Shown here one piece after another: positions 60,401 to 64,000 of a DNA stretch of 64,000 nt (position 1 is its first letter; every line of letters begins with the position of its first letter). The stretch covers positions 33,141,870 through 33,205,869 of the forward strand of contig JAVUNC010000006.1 of the NCBI GenBank assembly GCA_032173965.1, given 5' to 3'. Source of the DNA: Sitta carolinensis. Taxonomy: Eukaryota; Chordata; Aves; Passeriformes; Sittidae. A model generated the notes under the pieces. It did not search any database and was not told the DNA's origin. It worked only from the letters and a program-made list of their open reading frames with translations. Made by a program: the position numbers and the translations under genes.

Positions 60401-63400
60401 CTTTCAACTGTTTCAGTTGCATCTTACTATTGTATCATCCAGTTAATTCTGAATAACGATAAAGGTTGATTGCTTGACTGGATTATAAAAAGGAGTCAAA
60501 ATAGGCTTTGTGTGGATTTGCATGTGTGTCAGGCATAATCTACTGAGCCTTCAAGTTCATTTGTTTCCTTTGAACAGAAAATTAGTTGCCAGTTACACAA
60601 TTCCTTTCAGGTATGCTGTCCCATATGCATTCAGTCCTTTAGCATGTACACTTCTGAGACTGGAGACTCTACATCCAGAAAATCTGAGAGTGCGTCAGTA
60701 CCTCTGAGTGTCTCATCCATGGAAAAAGAGGAAGGTCAGGACAGGTAGCAATCAGTTCCTGTCAACTCCTCTTACTTGGAGTTGAACCACCTTCCAGTAG
60801 CACAGTAAGAAAAACGATGTGGATACTCCATGCACATCTGAACAAGCAGTTGGAACTCCAGACACAAACAACTTTGTCTTAATTTTTAAGAGTTAGTGTT
60901 TTTGGATGTTGTTGACTTGTAATTCCAGCAATGTACTGCATAACAACTAGCATGGCCAGAGCTGGCTCTGGAAACTTCTCAGTGGATGGGAGCTTCCTTC
61001 CATGGGAAGGAGCATGGGATTGTTCCTGAATCACTTTGTGATGGCTCAGGGCTCTCTGTTGGTCACCAGACCTCTGTTCTGCTGGAGGCAGGTTCAGGGT
61101 GTTAAGGCAAGCTGGTGGGATGTTCTTTGGGCATGATAGCAATGGTCCATTCTCATGAGTTCTTTCTGTGTAGTTATTGATCTACCTAACTGCTATGGAA
61201 ATAAGTTTGTCATTGCTGAAATTTAGTTGATGTGTTTCCTTATTAGGGTTGGTGCTTTTTATTACTGGATCTTGTCATCTCATCTTGCAGTAAAGTTGTG
61301 CTTGTTATTTGAAATGAGCTGTTGGGGCAAAATAGCATAGCGTTTTTGGTCTGGATAAAAATCTAAGCAAATATGAGTAAGTTATTTTTATGATTCCTGG
61401 GTTGTCATATACTCATAGTAAATTTAAAACACGTTAGGTAAAATGAAAACCTGAAATACCATGTTGGTTACAGGTATGTGCATGTACTTGATATAATTTC
61501 CTACTTTGGTTTTAGTATTATGCTATTGCATAATCCTATGGCAGCAACTCCAAAAGAAATACAAAGTTCTTAAAATTTTAGAGGGGAAAATTTACAAAAC
61601 AGGTTGTAAAACCTGTTATAAGCACTCCCTACCTTGCCCTTTATGTTAATTGGATGCCAGTGATTTACAGGAAATTTTATGAAACATTTGTGTTGAGTGA
61701 TGATCTAAACAAAGTGTCCATGTTACCCAGAGTCCATTCTGTACAGAGACTTTTTGTTAAATCAAAATTCCCAGTCCAGGAATACCTGGCTGTATACCAG
61801 CCCAGATACCTCAGATGCATGTGTAGGTTCTTAGGATTTTAGGTTCAGTGTGACAAATATTGAGAAGACTGAGAAACTTGTTTCCAGTACTGAAACCTCT
61901 AACCAGACTGCTGCTTATTTTAAGTTTTATTCTGAGTATCAGTATAATCTGAAAGTCACTTCTGTGCTGTTTTGTAGGATTTGGGGTGGTAATTTTGGTT
62001 CCTGTTAACTTCCTTGTGTTGCATAACACACTTCATGTACTTTCTCTGCAGTACAAGCTTTTTTAAACAAGCTTTGACATAGTTTAACTCTTTCCCTGTG
62101 TTTGTGTGTACATTCATAACACATCTGTGGGTGCATTGCTGCTCTCAACAGCTGTTTTATTTGGTCAGCAGATGTTGAATTTAGTTTCATTTTGGTAATG
62201 CTTACAGGGGTGCATGCAGGCTTTTAATAAAAAGGAAAGAAAAAGTTCACCTGATAGTTTTTAAAACAAACAAAATTCCATGGCTGTATTCTGAGGATAA
62301 AATGCAATTAAGAAGTTCTTCAGATAAGGTGAAATAAGGGAACTTTTGGTACGTAGGACAACTTCTGCAAGAAAAGACTAAATCTACTTTTCCTTTTGCA
62401 GCTAAAGATCTAATTGCTTGTGGTTTGGAGTTTTTTCTTCATTTTTATGTTCCCCTCCTTTTACAAGTGCCTTTCACTGTGGAGAAGCTGCATTCTTGAC
62501 TTGACGTTTTTGCAGTAGCTGAGTTGTATTGACTAGACTCAGCTAGTCACATACTAGACTAGCTACTGTTCAGGTAGGCTATGTTTAGTACAGAGACTGA
62601 AGTGGACAACAGCAAAATAAACCAAACAAAAAAAGGCATCTAAATCCATAGTGATTCAAGTAGACTTTGCTGTCCAAAGGTGCAGTAGTGCAAGTATTGG
62701 TGTCATGCCATAGCAAACAAACTGGGTGACTGATACTGTTTGAACTTTTTGTTTAGGTTGGCTCTAATGTGGGTCAGTTTATCTGGTTTTCGAAATACTT
62801 GGGACAGAAGAAACAAGGTAGGAAAAGTGGTTATGAGAATGAAGAAAGGAAGGCACGTCTTCCTCCAGGACAGAGTTCATCACTGGTGCTATTGGTCCAA
62901 ATTTTTTGGGAAATGCAACATGGGTTACATAATATCTTGTAAAATTTAGAGCTGTATTAAAAATTAAAAGAAATGTACTTTCAGTTGATACATGAGGCTA
63001 AGGACAGTAATGGAATTAAAGCTATGATTGGTTTTGAGCTATGGAGCCCAGTACACTCTAAGAACTACAAAACATTTGAATTCAAGATGCAAAATACTCT
63101 TTAAGAAATCAGCCTGTACACATATGACTTAGTAGTACATGAAAGTTACATATTGTAAATTTAATGAGTGAATTCATTCTTCACAACACTCGGGCTTAAT
63201 GTGTAACAATATTATTGTGGTAAACCTCCAAATAAAATAATTTAATCTGTTGTGTATTTTAGGAATCTTTTATGACATTCCTTTTCGAGTTTATTTAAAT
63301 CTTGATTTGCAAATTTAAGCATTGACTGCTAATGGTATTGAAGAGTTGCATGTATTCCTTGACTGAGTTCCTTCCATCTTTTGGCAAGTATTTATTGCCA

Positions 63401-64000
63401 GGTGGAAAGAGGTGGAAAGTATTAACTTAAAACCTGGGACTTGGCTCTGTATATTGAGTGCTTACTTATTAAAAAAAAAAGAAAAGTCCAACACTTTTTT
63501 TTTTTTTTTTATTCCCTCTTTTACTTAGCTCCTGGGCTCTTTCCTGTGTCAGGAAGAACTGAAAACTATTAGTAGACATCTAATAGACAAGTTATCACAC
63601 TGCAGCTGAATGCAGAATTGTTAAATGACAATAGCCAGATCTCAAGTCCAAATGAACCAAGTCCAGTATTAGGTGAGAAAAGGGAAATTATTGGGATATC
63701 TACTCAGGTTGCTAGCCTTTACCTGTGAGCAAGTTAGCATTCAAAGGTTAAAGGTGGCTTTTACCTTCACAAAGTTTGTCCTTGGGGTAAATAATTCCAT
63801 CTAGAAATTTATACCACGTTTAAGCAACACGTTCTTTGTGCATACAGAAATCACTCAGAGTGCCACTGTTTTAATGAATTGATTTTGTAGGTGCTTTTTC
63901 TTAAGTCAGTGAAGTTATTCATAAATGAATTAGAGATCTGTACCATATGGATTCAGTAATCTTTGAATAGCTTATTTCTGCACAAGGGAGAAAATGAGTG
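48445..64000 (+). other. BTBD7: Probable large first intron of the plus-strand gene
   Basis: 15.5 kb after the consensus donor at 48445. After the island ends near 49.0 kb the sequence is AT-rich, T-leaning on the plus strand, and free of recognisable coding exons. I looked for the BTBD7 start (MGANASNY...) and BTB-domain sequence and found none. Short A and T runs occur, including 63471-63480 and 63494-63511. A possible small spliced exon lies at 56494-56547. No CR1 copy was recognised here, unlike the left half. Confidence 0.5.
63471..63511. repeat. Paired poly-A and poly-T tracts
   Basis: Ten A followed by GAAAAG, a short spacer, then about 18 T. The tracts can pair with each other and form a low-complexity hairpin. 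Simple repeat only. Confidence 0.75.

Noticed and set aside
61599..61616. Short inverted repeat AACAGGTT/AACCTGTT
   Set aside because: An 8-bp stem is expected by chance many times in 64 kb.
1..64000. tRNA, rRNA and CRISPR signals, and bacterial-type promoters or terminators
   Set aside because: I saw no A/B-box tRNA pattern, no rRNA-like sequence and no regularly spaced direct repeats; the sequence is vertebrate nuclear DNA.

Overview
The window is vertebrate nuclear DNA, almost certainly from a bird. It is AT-rich, with long introns and intergenic sequence, two compact CpG islands (about 18.72-20.08 kb and 47.88-49.0 kb), and scattered old CR1 LINE copies, the main avian retroposon, several ending in the ATTCTATGATTCTATGA-type tail. 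There are no operons, Shine-Dalgarno sites or CRISPR arrays, and I found no tRNA or rRNA genes.

Left part (1-19.4 kb): the 5' end of UNC79 on the minus strand, the large cytoplasmic accessory subunit of the NALCN sodium-leak channel. I joined five coding exons by splice sites and reading phase: 19404-19425, 13942-14062, 8102-8406, 4575-4745 and 1633-1725. They total 712 nt with no frame break and encode residues 1-237 plus the first base of codon 238. The rest of the gene lies beyond the left edge. Exon 1 sits in the first CpG island, which is the promoter. The introns hold a 3' CR1 fragment (about 3.64 kb), a much older CR1 reverse-transcriptase fragment (about 6.35-7.24 kb) and short simple repeats.

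Middle (about 20-48 kb): roughly 28 kb of intergenic DNA with no recognisable coding exon. It holds a 1-kb antisense CR1, a probable solo LTR (32.26-32.75 kb), a 38-nt poly-A run, a T26A11 tract, a small isolated CpG cluster (34.66-34.78 kb), a group of plus-strand CR1 3' ends (41.26-42.45 kb) and a perfect 27-bp inverted repeat at 46.01-46.07 kb.

Right part (48-64 kb): a second CpG island with a C-rich minisatellite, E-box and NRF1-like motifs, and a plus-strand first exon ending at a consensus donor (48444/48445). Its transcription is divergent from UNC79. Because BTBD7 is the divergent 5' neighbour of UNC79 in mammals, I infer that this is the BTBD7 promoter and that 48.4-64 kb is its first intron. 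No BTBD7 protein-coding sequence is visible, so this assignment rests on synteny.

I found no clear new biological system. The most unusual element is the 27-bp perfect hairpin. Next come the paired adjacent hairpins at 47.45 kb, the promoter minisatellite and a possible small spliced exon at 56.49 kb.
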